DNA from: JAJTDS01 sp964202895
Lineage (GTDB): Bacteria; Pseudomonadota; Alphaproteobacteria; Rickettsiales; UBA1997
Assembly (NCBI GenBank): GCA_964202895.1
Contig: CAXNJM010000001.1
Location: 1,116,001 to 1,180,000 of the forward strand
Length of the DNA: 64,000 bases
Direction of reading: 5' to 3'
This document shows, one piece after another, positions 52,142 through 62,081 of this stretch. Made by a program: the position numbers and the translations under genes. The notes under the pieces were generated by a model that did not search any database, had not been told where the DNA came from, and worked only from the letters and a program-made list of their open reading frames with translations. How positions within the stretch are numbered: position 1 is the first letter of the stretch; each line of letters begins with the position of its first letter.

Positions 52142-54442
52142 ATGTTAAAAACAGCAACCCTTGGCTTTCCAAGAATCGGTCTTAATCGTGAATTAAAAAA
52201 GGCCGTTGAATCATATTGGAAACAAAATTCCACATTGCAAGACCTCAAAAACACAGCATCGCAAATTAAAGAAAAAAACTGGCAATCGCAGAAAGATTCT
52301 CAAATTACCTATATTCCCAGCAATGATTTTTCATTTTACGATCAAATAGTTGATAATATAGCTTTATTTGGAGCCGTACCAGCAAGATTTAATCATAACT
52401 TTGGTAGTAATATTGAGTTAGATACAATATTTGCAATGTCTCGTGGTGTTCAAAAAAATGGTGTTGATATTACTGCAATGGAAATGACAAAATGGTTTGA
52501 CACTAATTATCACTATATAGTTGCAGAATTAGAGGAAAATCAACAATTTACACTCTCAACCACTAAAATCTTTGATGATTTTCTTGAGGCAAAAAAAATA
52601 GGAATCCACACTAGACCAGTAATACTAGGCCCTATAACCTTTTTAATGCTTGCAAAAACTAACTCTGATTTTAATCGTTTTGATTTATTGCCAAACTTAT
52701 TATTGGCATATCAACAATTATTCATTAAATTGCAAGAAATCGGAGTTACAGACCTACAAATTGATGAGCCTTTTCTTGTTACAGACTTAAATTCTGATGC
52801 AATTAATGCTTATTTAAATAGCTATCCGCAGATTCGCAAATTTGCTGGAAAAATAAAACTCCATCTTGCCACTTATTTTGAAGGTTTAAATGAAAATACT
52901 GCTTTAGCCTTTGATCTAGAAACAGATAGTATTCACATTGATTTGGTTAGAGCTCCCAATCAATTGGATAATTGTTTAAATTTAATCAAAGATCATCAAA
53001 CTATTTCTCTTGGTGTGGTTGATGGTAGAAATATCTGGATAAACAATATTGAGAACTCAATATCAATAGTAAAAAAAGCAATTGCTAAATTAGGCACAGA
53101 AAGAGTTGTTATTGCACCTTCTTGTCAATTATTGCATGTTCCTGTTGATTTATCGGTTGAGCATAATTTATCTGGTGAGATAAAATCTTGGCTTGCTTTT
53201 GCGATGCAGAAAATCGAGGAAATCACTGCTATTGCAACTCTTGCTGACGATTCCACTGCTACCGATAATAATGCAAAAGCAATATTACTGAAAAATCAAC
53301 AATCTTTTGAATTAAGAAAAAAATCACCTTTAATACATAATCAAGCAGTAAAAGAAAGGGTTGCCAACATTAACTATTCAATCACTAAAAGAAATAGTGA
53401 TTTTACAGAAAGAAAAAAAGTGCAATTAAATCATATTCAATTGCCAATTCTTCCCACTACTACTATCGGCTCATTTCCACAAACTAAAGAGGTTAGAAAA
53501 TTCAGAGCTGATTATAAAATTGGTAAAATTAGCAATGATGAATATCAAGCTTTTATAGAGCAAGAAATTGTCAAAACCGTTAGATTTCAAGAAGAAATCG
53601 ACCTCGATGTATTGGTTCACGGCGAGTTTGAAAGAAACGATATGGTTGAATATTTTGGCGAGCAATTGGCTGGCTTTTGCTTTACTCAAAATGGCTGGGT
53701 ACAAAGCTACGGCTCAAGATGTGTCAAGCCTCCTGTAATATACGGAGATGTCTATCGTCCAAAACAAATGACAGTCAAATGGGCAAAATTTGCTCAAGGG
53801 CTTACTAAAAAAATAATGAAAGGAATGCTTACTGGTCCAATTACTATATTGCAATGGTCTTTTGTTAGAGATGATCAGGCGAGAAAAGATACCTCAATGC
53901 AAATAGCTTTTGCAATTCGCGACGAGGTAAAAGATCTTGAAGATGCGGGTATTAAAATTATCCAAATTGATGAAGCGGCCCTGAGAGAGGGGTTGCCAAT
54001 TCGCAATGCACAAAAAAAAGATTACCTAAAATGGGCGGTTGATGCTTTTAAAATTAGTTCTGCAATAGTTAATGATGCGACTCAAATTCACACTCATATG
54101 TGTTATTCGGAATTTAACGATATCATCGATGCAATAGCGGAAATGGATGCTGATGTTATATCAATTGAAACTTCCCGCTCAAGAATGGAGCTTTTAAATG
54201 CATTCATTAATTTTAAATATCCTAATGAAATCGGGCCCGGCGTTTACGATATTCATTCGCCAAGAGTTCCTACTCAGCAAGAAGTTGAGCAATTATTAGA
54301 TAAAGCTTTGTCGGTGCTTAATGTTGAGCAGGTTTGGGTTAATCCTGATTGCGGTCTTAAAACTCGTGATTGGCCAGAAACAAAAACCGCTTTGCAAATT
54401 ATGGTTAATGCCACTAAACAGCTAAGGGCAAAGATACAATAA
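52142..54442 (+). CDS. metE: cobalamin-independent methionine synthase
   Basis: MetE transfers a methyl group from 5-methyl-THF-polyglutamate to homocysteine without B12. It has 766 residues, the usual length. GFPRIGLNRELKKAVESYW opens the N-terminal barrel. LPTTTIGSFPQTKEVR starts the catalytic C-terminal barrel, in which HTHMCYSEF and WVNPDCGLKTRDW provide zinc ligands. metF is in the same window at 5.5 kb. The 261-bp upstream region is divergent from prfA and may fold (see findings). Confidence 0.97.
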   Translation: MLKTATLGFPRIGLNRELKKAVESYWKQNSTLQDLKNTASQIKEKNWQSQKDSQITYIPSNDFSFYDQIVDNIALFGAVPARFNHNFGSNIELDTIFAMSRGVQKNGVDITAMEMTKWFDTNYHYIVAELEENQQFTLSTTKIFDDFLEAKKIGIHTRPVILGPITFLMLAKTNSDFNRFDLLPNLLLAYQQLFIKLQEIGVTDLQIDEPFLVTDLNSDAINAYLNSYPQIRKFAGKIKLHLATYFEGLNENTALAFDLETDSIHIDLVRAPNQLDNCLNLIKDHQTISLGVVDGRNIWINNIENSISIVKKAIAKLGTERVVIAPSCQLLHVPVDLSVEHNLSGEIKSWLAFAMQKIEEITAIATLADDSTATDNNAKAILLKNQQSFELRKKSPLIHNQAVKERVANINYSITKRNSDFTERKKVQLNHIQLPILPTTTIGSFPQTKEVRKFRADYKIGKISNDEYQAFIEQEIVKTVRFQEEIDLDVLVHGEFERNDMVEYFGEQLAGFCFTQNGWVQSYGSRCVKPPVIYGDVYRPKQMTVKWAKFAQGLTKKIMKGMLTGPITILQWSFVRDDQARKDTSMQIAFAIRDEVKDLEDAGIKIIQIDEAALREGLPIRNAQKKDYLKWAVDAFKISSAIVNDATQIHTHMCYSEFNDIIDAIAEMDADVISIETSRSRMELLNAFINFKYPNEIGPGVYDIHSPRVPTQQEVEQLLDKALSVLNVEQVWVNPDCGLKTRDWPETKTALQIMVNATKQLRAKIQ

Positions 54443-54455
54443 TTCTCTAAAATTC

Positions 54456-54490
54456 TCAATAATAACCTTAGATAATAAGGTTATTATTGA
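54456..54490 (+). terminator. perfect 15-bp hairpin after metE
   Basis: TCAATAATAACCTTA (54456-54470) and TAAGGTTATTATTGA (54476-54490) form a perfect stem around GATAA, 13 bp after the metE stop. No T-run follows. It probably marks the metE 3' end. Confidence 0.5.
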
Positions 54491-54618
54491 AGAAAAATAG
54501 GGTTGTTAATTTTGTAATCTTTGTAAAATATTGCATTATCTAATGATTAATTAATTAATTTGTAAAATAAAATTTTTAGCCTAAATTATCGCTTTATTTA
54601 TTAAATTACTTTTAAATT

Positions 54619-55974
54619 ATGGCTAATATTTGTCGTTTTGCACCTTCCCCTACTGGGTTCCTACATGTCGGTAATATTCGCACCGCGATCGTTAATTATT
54701 TATATGCTAAAAAAACAGGAGCAAAGTTTATACTAAGGCTTGATGATACCGATATTCAAAGGGTTAAGGAAGAATATCGCCTAGCAATAATTGAAGATAT
54801 GAAATGGCTTGGTCTTGAATTTGATGAATTGCAATTTCAATCGAAAAGACTTGATAAATACGAGCAGGCAAAAAATTTGTTGATTAAAAGCGGTCATTTA
54901 TATGAATGTTTTGAAACTCCTGAGGAGCTAAATATGCAAAGAAGAGTTCAAACATCTAGCGGTGTTCCGCCAGTTTATGATAGAGGCTCTTTAAAGCTAA
55001 GCGGAGAGCAAAAAAATAAATTAAAAGAACAGGGCATTAAGCCTCATTATCGCTTTCTCTTGCGTGATGGAATTACCAGTTGGGAAGATAAAATTAAAGG
55101 GCATATTTCTTATCAAGATCGCCATTTTTCTGACCCAGTGCTGATTCGTGATAATGGAGTTCCTACCTACACATTTTGTTCAGTGGTTGATGATATTGAT
55201 ATGAATATTAGCGATGTTATTCGCGGAGAAGATCATATCACCAATACCGCAATACAAATACAAATATTTGAGGCATTGCAAGCAAAAATTCCTCATTTTT
55301 CTCATTTGGCACTAGTAAAGGCAAGTAGTGGTAAAATTTCAAAAAGAGAAGGAGGTTTTGATGTTGCTGGCCTTAGAAAAGATGGTTACGAACCATTAAC
55401 CATAATTAATTTTCTTGCTCAAATTGGCACTTCTGAAGCGATTAATATTTATCCCGATATCAATAATTTAATTAATAATTTTGATTTTAAGAAATTTAGC
55501 AAATCATCAACTAGTTACGATATTAATGAACTTAAAAATATTAATCATAAAATGCTACAAATTACTGATTTTAAAGATCTAGAGGCAAGTTTAACAATTC
55601 ATAATTTAACGATTACTAAAGATTTTTTTGAAACAATAAAGCCAAATCTTAGTTTAATCACTGAAATAAAATCATGGCAGGATGTCGTTCAATCTAATTT
55701 TCTTTATTCAAATTCCAAAGAAGATCAACTTTTTTTAAAAGAAATAATTAATTTATTGCCAGAAGAAACCAATAACGATAATGCTTGGCAACATTGGCTT
55801 GATAATATAAAAAATTGGCAACTAGCTAGTAATAATGAGCACTCTCAAAGAAAAGGTAAAACTCTATTTATGCCTATCCGTCTAGCTTTGACGGGCTTAG
55901 AGCATGGACCAGAAATGAAAAGCCTAATTAAAATAATTAATCGTCAAAAAATAATTGACCGCCTTAGTAATTAA
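54619..55974 (+). CDS. gltX: glutamyl-tRNA synthetase
   Basis: This class I synthetase has 451 residues. RFAPSPTGFLHVGNIRTAIV contains the HIGH-type motif. LRLDDTDIQR and IRGEDHITNT are substrate-site segments, and KISKR (from K239) is the KMSKS motif. In many alphaproteobacteria two gltX copies exist and one charges tRNA-Gln for later amidation; which one this is cannot be told. The last codons and stop lie inside the first unit of a 15-bp tandem repeat. Confidence 0.95.
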   Translation: MANICRFAPSPTGFLHVGNIRTAIVNYLYAKKTGAKFILRLDDTDIQRVKEEYRLAIIEDMKWLGLEFDELQFQSKRLDKYEQAKNLLIKSGHLYECFETPEELNMQRRVQTSSGVPPVYDRGSLKLSGEQKNKLKEQGIKPHYRFLLRDGITSWEDKIKGHISYQDRHFSDPVLIRDNGVPTYTFCSVVDDIDMNISDVIRGEDHITNTAIQIQIFEALQAKIPHFSHLALVKASSGKISKREGGFDVAGLRKDGYEPLTIINFLAQIGTSEAINIYPDINNLINNFDFKKFSKSSTSYDINELKNINHKMLQITDFKDLEASLTIHNLTITKDFFETIKPNLSLITEIKSWQDVVQSNFLYSNSKEDQLFLKEIINLLPEETNNDNAWQHWLDNIKNWQLASNNEHSQRKGKTLFMPIRLALTGLEHGPEMKSLIKIINRQKIIDRLSN

Positions 55975-56025
55975 AGAGCCAGTAATTAAAGAGCCAGCAA
56001 TTGAAAGAGCAGGTAATTAAAAAGC
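55966..56025. repeat. 15-bp tandem repeat at the gltX 3' end
   Basis: AGTAATTAAAGAGCC at 55966 is repeated exactly at 55981 and with changes at 55996 and 56011. The first unit carries the last Ser-Asn codons and the TAA of gltX, so each further unit repeats the stop region. Replication slippage is the likely origin. Confidence 0.85.
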
Positions 56026-56030
56026 TTTGA

Positions 56031-56795
56031 TTAATGAGAATGATTATGATGATGTTGATAAATAGCTAAATCATCCGTTTTGCCAAATAAAGATAAATAA
56101 GCGGGGTGTTGATTAACTGAGCTTGGCGACCCAGAGCAACATAAATGTTGATTTACACACAATACTTCATCAGTTTTCTGCATAACAGCATATAAATCGT
56201 GAGAAATAAGTAAAATAGAGCATTTAGAATTATTTCTTAATTCCTCAATAATTTGATAAAATTGTTTAATCGCTTCGATATCCATATATTGAGTTGGTTC
56301 GTCAATTACCAGTAAATCAGGATTATTGCTTATTGCTTGAATAAATAGCAGTTTCTGCAATTGTCCGCCCGACAAATTATGAACCGAAGATTCTAAGTAA
56401 TTCTCTAGATTCATTCTCCGAATAAGGCTTAGTAAATTATTATTTTGAAACAGATTTTTTTTCTTGCAATTATTTAAGATTGCTAAAAAATCAAGCCCAT
56501 TAATTGGCAATGATTTGTCGAGAATAACTTTTTGTGGCATGTAGCCAATTCTGGCTTTTTCTGCAATAAAAACTTTACCAGAGCTTGCCTTGATTAATCG
56601 TAGCAATATTCTTGCAATTGAGGTTTTGCCTCCTCCGTTGGGGCCAATTATAGTGGTGATTTTCCCTGCTGTGAATTGACAAGATATATTTTCTAAGATT
56701 TTCTTATTATCAATAATTAAACTAACATTATCTAGGCTTGCAATTACAGAATTGTTAGATTGGTGAATTTTCTTTAAATTACTAAAAACTGTCAT
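56031..56795 (-). CDS. znuC: zinc ABC transporter ATP-binding protein ZnuC
   Basis: The protein has 254 residues with Walker A GPNGGGKT (51-58), ABC signature LSGGQLQK, Walker B LLVIDEPTQYMD and the switch His in LLISHDLYAVM. The C-terminus is rich in His (YQHHHNHSH), common in ZnuC. It powers high-affinity zinc uptake with ZnuA and the permease ZnuB; znuB is not adjacent. Its start codon is one base from that of the divergent znuA. Confidence 0.88.
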   Translation of the reverse strand: MTVFSNLKKIHQSNNSVIASLDNVSLIIDNKKILENISCQFTAGKITTIIGPNGGGKTSIARILLRLIKASSGKVFIAEKARIGYMPQKVILDKSLPINGLDFLAILNNCKKKNLFQNNNLLSLIRRMNLENYLESSVHNLSGGQLQKLLFIQAISNNPDLLVIDEPTQYMDIEAIKQFYQIIEELRNNSKCSILLISHDLYAVMQKTDEVLCVNQHLCCSGSPSSVNQHPAYLSLFGKTDDLAIYQHHHNHSH

Positions 56796-56796
56796 T

Positions 56797-57753
56797 ATGA
56801 TTTATTTTTTTAAAAAATTACAAAAAAAGGTTTGTTTAAAAATATTTTTATTTATTTCTTACGGCCTTTATTCTCAATTAGTATTTGCTAATTTGCAACC
56901 CCCGTTAAAAAACAATCATCAGCAAAATATCATTAATAATTATAATCAAAAGCCTTTAATTGCAACCGCCAATCCTGCTATTTATCAAATTATGCAAGCA
57001 ATTGCATTAAATCCAGAGCAATTAATTTTAATCAATGGCGGTAGCAATTCCGAGCATAATCAAAAATTTAATAAAAGTGATTTAGAAAAATTATCGCAAG
57101 TAAAAATATTTTATTATATCGATGATAAAATAGATTATAATCTTAGTAAATTAGTAAAGAATTTTCCTAATTTAACAGTGTTTAAAATAGCCTATTTACC
57201 TGATATTAAAACTATAGAGGGAGATTCTCATTTATGGCTTAATCCAGAAAATGCAATCATCATTGCTAGTGATGTTGCAGAAAAGTTAATCTCTTTAGAC
57301 CCTGACAATAAATCATATTATCAAAATAGATCTAGCAATTTCAATAGACAAACCATTAAAAATATTAATTTTATCAATAATTTATTCGCTAGAAAACAGC
57401 TTTCAAAGAATAAAGATTATCAACATTCATATTTATTTTATCATAACGGCTATAGTTATTTTGAAAAATATTTTCATTTAAACCCAGTGATGTCAATGCT
57501 TTATGATGATGATAAGGAGATTTCAATTGCTGATCTTAAAAAGTTTAATTCATTAATTAAGCAAAATAAAATTAGATGCATATTTGGAGATGCTCATAGC
57601 GAAAAAAGTTCTGCAAAAAAACTTGCTGAAAATAATAATATTAAATTTCTGCAAGTTAATTTATGGCAGAATGAAAATCGCCATCTTAATCAAGATGGCT
57701 ATAATGAAGGCATTAAGAAACTAGCAATTGCAATTAAAGGTTGCATTGAATAA
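56797..57753 (+). CDS. znuA: zinc ABC transporter substrate-binding protein ZnuA
   Basis: This cluster A-I periplasmic metal-binding protein has 318 residues. The signal peptide covers about 1-31 (cleavage after VFA). Conserved metal-site regions include SEHNQKF, DSHLWLNPENA (His ligand), YHNGYSYFEKYFHL and FGDAHSEKSSAKKLAE. The His-rich loop of many ZnuA proteins is short here. Only one base separates the two divergent start codons, and no in-frame alternative start exists nearby, so promoters must lie inside each partner's coding sequence. Zinc rather than manganese is inferred from family and His-rich ZnuC. Confidence 0.85.
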   Translation: MIYFFKKLQKKVCLKIFLFISYGLYSQLVFANLQPPLKNNHQQNIINNYNQKPLIATANPAIYQIMQAIALNPEQLILINGGSNSEHNQKFNKSDLEKLSQVKIFYYIDDKIDYNLSKLVKNFPNLTVFKIAYLPDIKTIEGDSHLWLNPENAIIIASDVAEKLISLDPDNKSYYQNRSSNFNRQTIKNINFINNLFARKQLSKNKDYQHSYLFYHNGYSYFEKYFHLNPVMSMLYDDDKEISIADLKKFNSLIKQNKIRCIFGDAHSEKSSAKKLAENNNIKFLQVNLWQNENRHLNQDGYNEGIKKLAIAIKGCIE

Positions 57754-57793
57754 CGATGTATAAAACTATTTGCAACAGCTTTATTTGATAAGA

Positions 57794-59059
57794 TTATTGT
57801 AATTTTTGACAAAAACTTTGGTAATCAATTACATTTGCTATTTTGCCAATTGCCGTAAATGTTGGTTTGCTTTGATAAAATATCTGATGAGCAATTTTTA
57901 TTAAGTCTTTTTTAGTGACATTTTTAATTTGCTCGATTATTTCTTCGTCGCTAATGACACGATTGAAATTGATTATATCATTGCCAAGCCTTTGCATTCT
58001 GCTACTGGTGCTTTCTTTTGCCATTAATAGCCCAGCTTCAAATTGATTAGAAACCTTATTAATTTCTGCATCGGTGATTTTTTCACAAATTTTCTTAATT
58101 TCTTCGATTGTGGTTTCGATTAGTTTGTTAGTATTTTCTGGAGTGGTGCCAGCATAGATTCCAAAAATTCCACAATCTTGGTAAGATTGATTAAAGGCAT
58201 ATATAGAATAAGCTAGCCCAAGTTTTTCTCTAACTTCTTGAAATAAGCGGGAAGACATTCCGCCTCCTAATATCATTGCCAGCATTTGTGTTGCATAATA
58301 TTGTGGGTGATTATAAGACAAGCCTTCGAAGCCAATCAGAATGTTGTTTTGTTCTAATTTTTTATTTTTACGAAAATCCCCGCCTTGATATTTAGCAGGC
58401 TCAAATTCAGCAATTTGATTAGCAGATAAGTTTTTAAAATATTTGCCAGTTAGGGAATCTAGAGTTTTGTTGTCTATTGCTCCCGAAGCACTAATTGCAA
58501 TGTTGCTATAATTATATTGTTTTTTAACATAATTAATGAAATTTTCGCTATTAAATTTTTTAATGTTTTTTTTAGGGCCAAGAATTGATAGCCCTATCGC
58601 CTGTTTAGGGAATGCAGTTTCTTGAAAATAATCGAAAATAATATCGTCAGGAGTATCGTTAGTCATTGCGATTTCTTGCAAGATAACCCCTCTTTCTTTT
58701 TCTAATTCACTGCTATCAAAAATTGAATTTTGAATGATATCCGCCAGAAATTCAATTGCGAATTCACTATCTTTCTTTAAAATTTTTGCATAATAAACGG
58801 TTTTTTCTCTGGAAGTGTAGGCATTTATTCTTCCCCCTATTGCTTCAAATTGTTCAGCAATTTCTTTTGCACTTCTTTTTTTGGTGCCTTTGAAGGCAAG
58901 ATGCTCAAGAAAATGAGAAATACCATTATTTAATTTGTCTTCATTACGGCTTCCGGTATTTACGAACACACCAACTGAAACGGTATCAACTTCTTTCATT
59001 TCATCGCTAGAAACTCTAAGACCATTGCTGTGATTGATAATTGTTATTTTTTTATTCAT
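57794..59059 (-). CDS. M16-family zinc protease (processing-peptidase-like)
   Basis: The protein has 421 residues and the inverted zinc motif HFLEH (H49, E52, H53) in ISHFLEHLAFKGT. ELEKERGVILQEIAM supplies the third ligand. The C-terminal half has the family's GGGMSSRLFQEVREKLGLAYSI. This is the type related to mitochondrial processing peptidase and widespread in alphaproteobacteria, usually acting on peptides in the cytoplasm or periplasm. No signal peptide is seen. It is convergent with znuA. Confidence 0.92.
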   Translation of the reverse strand: MNKKITIINHSNGLRVSSDEMKEVDTVSVGVFVNTGSRNEDKLNNGISHFLEHLAFKGTKKRSAKEIAEQFEAIGGRINAYTSREKTVYYAKILKKDSEFAIEFLADIIQNSIFDSSELEKERGVILQEIAMTNDTPDDIIFDYFQETAFPKQAIGLSILGPKKNIKKFNSENFINYVKKQYNYSNIAISASGAIDNKTLDSLTGKYFKNLSANQIAEFEPAKYQGGDFRKNKKLEQNNILIGFEGLSYNHPQYYATQMLAMILGGGMSSRLFQEVREKLGLAYSIYAFNQSYQDCGIFGIYAGTTPENTNKLIETTIEEIKKICEKITDAEINKVSNQFEAGLLMAKESTSSRMQRLGNDIINFNRVISDEEIIEQIKNVTKKDLIKIAHQIFYQSKPTFTAIGKIANVIDYQSFCQKLQ

Positions 59060-59311
59060 TTTTTAAATATATTGCTATTATTTGCTTTATAAGAATGATT
59101 CGTGAGTAGTAAAGAAAATATTTATCAAATTTTGTTGAAAAAATAAATTCAAAACAATATTTTATGTTTTCATTTTTTAATATCTTTTTATAATTGCAAG
59201 TCAAATAAAGCGGTTATCGCATCGATATGTTTTTTGGCAAATAATAAAAATTAATCAAGCTAATAAGTTATTGCTTAAAATTAACTAAAACAATTTATTT
59301 AAATTTCATCG

Positions 59312-61399
59312 ATGTTTCGCAAAAAACCAGTAAAAAAAAATTCTAGAGCCTCAAATTCTAATAAAAAACAATCGCTAAATCATTGTAGTAGTTGGCTTTT
59401 TGGTCTTGGTTTATTTTTAGTTTTTAATTTTATTTTAAGAATTTCTTTGATTGTTTGGCAATATCAAGAGGTTAAAACACTAACAATTGCAACTTTATTG
59501 AAAGTTTTTGCAGTTGGCATATCATTTGATATTGTTGCATTTTTTTATATATCACTGTTGCCTCTAATCTATTATTATCTAGTGCCTAATAAATTTTTTA
59601 ATTCTTCTCGCCATTATTTATTTAATCTAGGTCTTTATTTTACAATGATATTTGTAATATTATTTTCCTTTTTTTCAGAAGTGGTTTTTTGGGAGGAATT
59701 CCAAACTCGCTTCAATTTTATTGCCGTTGATTACTTAATTTACACTACCGAAGTAGTTAATAACATTATTGAATCTTATCCAATTTATAAACTACTGCTA
59801 ATTATTGCAATTATTGCCTCCACAATATTTTTCTTCACTTTTAAAAAACTGAATTTTGTTAGTAAAAAATCATATAAAACAAAATTTAAAGAATTAATCG
59901 TTATATTAATTGCTTTTATAGCTTCATTCTTATGCATTGACAGTTCAAAATTAACAAAAATATCTGACAATAATTATCTCAATGAAATATCGGCAAATGG
60001 TATATATCAACTTTTTTCTGCCTACCGCAACAATCAAATTGATTTTCTTGCTCTTTATCACTCAATTGAACATCAGAAAGCATCTAATTTATTGAGAGAG
60101 GCAATGGAAAAACAAGAGCCTAATTCAAAATTCCTGAATCAAAACCAAGATAATGCTGATATTTCTCGATTAATCGCTAAAAGAATCCCTCTTCAATCTG
60201 AGCAAAAATATAACATTATATTTATCACGATGGAGAGCCTAAGCGCTGATTTCATGGCTCATTTTGGCAATAAAGATAATCTTACTCCTAATCTTGATAA
60301 ATTAACCAAAGAGGGTTTGTTTTTTAGTAATTTAAAAGCAACGGGAACCAGAACGGTAAGAGGTCTCGAGGCTTTATCTCTTTCTGTTCCGCCTACTCCC
60401 GGCAATTCAATTGTCAGAAGAAAAAATAACGAAAATTTATTCAATATTTCTAGTCCGCTAAAAAATAGAGGCTATGAAGCTAAATTTATATATGGTGGCG
60501 ACGGTTATTTTGACAATATGAACGGTTTTTTTGCTAATAATGGTTTTAGGGCTATTGACAGAAAAAACTTTACTAAAGAAGAGATAACCTTTAGCAATGC
60601 TTGGGGCGTTGCCGACGAAGATCTATACAACAAAGTTATTAAAGAGGCGGATGAATCTTTTAGTAAAGGCAGTAATTTTATTAATTTTGTAATGACTACA
60701 TCTAATCATCGCCCATTTTCTTATCCAGATAATAAAATTGACATTCCTTCTAAGTCTAATCGCGATGGGGCGGTAAAATATGCAGATTATGCAGTTGGAA
60801 AATTAATCGAAAACTCAAAAAATAAGCCTTGGTTTGACAAAACAATTTTCGTATTTGTTGCTGATCATTGTGCTGGTAGTGCTGGCAACACAGATGTGCC
60901 ATTGTGGAGATATCAAATTCCTGCAATATTTTATGCTCCTAAAATTATTAAACCGCAGATTTTTGATAAAAATATTAGTCAAATTGACATTGCCCCAACT
61001 TTACTCGGCTTTCTCAATTTAGAATATCCGTCAAAATTTTTTGGCACGGATGTGATTGCCAACAGTAATTATCTTAATTTACATTCATTTGTTAGCACCT
61101 ACACCGATATTGGCTATTTCAAAGAAGATAAACTTTATTTGCTAAAACCAAAAAAAGTTTATAAAGTTTTTGATGTTAAATTTGAAAAGTTTGGTTATCA
61201 AGGTTCGCAGGAGGAAATAATAGCCCGCAACAGGCAATCGGATAAAAATCAAGACAATCTTGAGATTGTTAATCCTGCTTTTCAACAATATAGTCAAAAT
61301 TTGCAAAAAGAGCTTAATTATGCAACTTCATACTATCAAATAGCTAGTTATTTATTTCAAAATGGGCAACTCAAAAATTTTGCAGACCTACAAAAATAA
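59312..61399 (+). CDS. LTA-synthase-family sulfatase-like membrane transferase
   Basis: The protein has 695 residues. Basic N-terminus, five predicted membrane helices (about 28-200), then an external alkaline-phosphatase-fold domain. FITMESLSADF gives metal ligand E308, GTRTVRG the likely catalytic T348, FKNYGY-like region is replaced by KNRGYEAKFIYGGDG, and VADHCAG gives D518 and H519. Gram-negative members transfer phosphoglycerol or phosphoethanolamine to glycans or lipids (MdoB/OpgB-like). The acceptor here is unknown. It overlaps the PAP2 gene by 38 bp, so both probably modify envelope lipids or glycans. Confidence 0.85.
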   Translation: MFRKKPVKKNSRASNSNKKQSLNHCSSWLFGLGLFLVFNFILRISLIVWQYQEVKTLTIATLLKVFAVGISFDIVAFFYISLLPLIYYYLVPNKFFNSSRHYLFNLGLYFTMIFVILFSFFSEVVFWEEFQTRFNFIAVDYLIYTTEVVNNIIESYPIYKLLLIIAIIASTIFFFTFKKLNFVSKKSYKTKFKELIVILIAFIASFLCIDSSKLTKISDNNYLNEISANGIYQLFSAYRNNQIDFLALYHSIEHQKASNLLREAMEKQEPNSKFLNQNQDNADISRLIAKRIPLQSEQKYNIIFITMESLSADFMAHFGNKDNLTPNLDKLTKEGLFFSNLKATGTRTVRGLEALSLSVPPTPGNSIVRRKNNENLFNISSPLKNRGYEAKFIYGGDGYFDNMNGFFANNGFRAIDRKNFTKEEITFSNAWGVADEDLYNKVIKEADESFSKGSNFINFVMTTSNHRPFSYPDNKIDIPSKSNRDGAVKYADYAVGKLIENSKNKPWFDKTIFVFVADHCAGSAGNTDVPLWRYQIPAIFYAPKIIKPQIFDKNISQIDIAPTLLGFLNLEYPSKFFGTDVIANSNYLNLHSFVSTYTDIGYFKEDKLYLLKPKKVYKVFDVKFEKFGYQGSQEEIIARNRQSDKNQDNLEIVNPAFQQYSQNLQKELNYATSYYQIASYLFQNGQLKNFADLQK

Positions 61400-62081
61400 A
61401 AATATCGATTTGTTGATTTTAACAACTTTATTGTTGATAATTTTAACCTTATTTTTAATTAAATTATCGAATATTGATGTCTTTATTCAAAATTATTTTT
61501 TTGATTTTACTGACAAGGAATGGCTAATTGACAAGAGCGAGCCGTTTAAAAAATATATATTTCACAAATTGCCAAAAATTATTTTTGGATTATTGATTTT
61601 ATTAACAATATTTTTTGCTTTTAAATATAGAAAAAATAATTATTTTCGTTATCAGCAAGCTTTATTGATTGTAATTGGCCTAACTGTTAACCCAATTATT
61701 TCAGCAAATATTAAAAAATTTACTAACATATATTGTCCAGCACAGCTTAAAATATATAGTGGCAATCATGATTATCATAAGATATTTTACATTAATCAGC
61801 CAGATGAATTAAAAAACAAGAAAGGGCAATGTTTTCCTGCTGGTCATGCGGTTGCGGGCTTTTCTTTATTTATTTTGTTTTTTGTTTTTCAAACTAGATT
61901 TTTGCAAATATCATCATTGATTATGGCTATTTTGGCAGGTTGGATTATCGGCTCCTACCAAATAATAAAAGGGGATCATTTTTTTGGCGACACCTTAATT
62001 TCAATGTTGCTGTGCTTTATGTTATCTGCGATAATAGCAAGAATATTTTTTACTATTAAAAAAATTAATAAATTTAACTAA
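61362..62081 (+). CDS. PAP2-family membrane phosphatase
   Basis: The protein has 239 residues and about six membrane helices. FPAGHAVAGFS holds catalytic H162 (PSGH-type motif). GSYQIIKGDHFFGD holds H206 and D210 (third motif). The first K-x-x-x-x-x-x-R-P motif is degenerate (KKFTNIYCPAQLKIY). Relatives dephosphorylate lipid A, undecaprenyl diphosphate or phosphatidylglycerol phosphate. It begins inside the end of the LTA-synthase-like gene and shares a base with the next start, a tight three-gene operon. The true start might be slightly later than 61362. Confidence 0.85.
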   Translation: MGNSKILQTYKNKNIDLLILTTLLLIILTLFLIKLSNIDVFIQNYFFDFTDKEWLIDKSEPFKKYIFHKLPKIIFGLLILLTIFFAFKYRKNNYFRYQQALLIVIGLTVNPIISANIKKFTNIYCPAQLKIYSGNHDYHKIFYINQPDELKNKKGQCFPAGHAVAGFSLFILFFVFQTRFLQISSLIMAILAGWIIGSYQIIKGDHFFGDTLISMLLCFMLSAIIARIFFTIKKINKFN

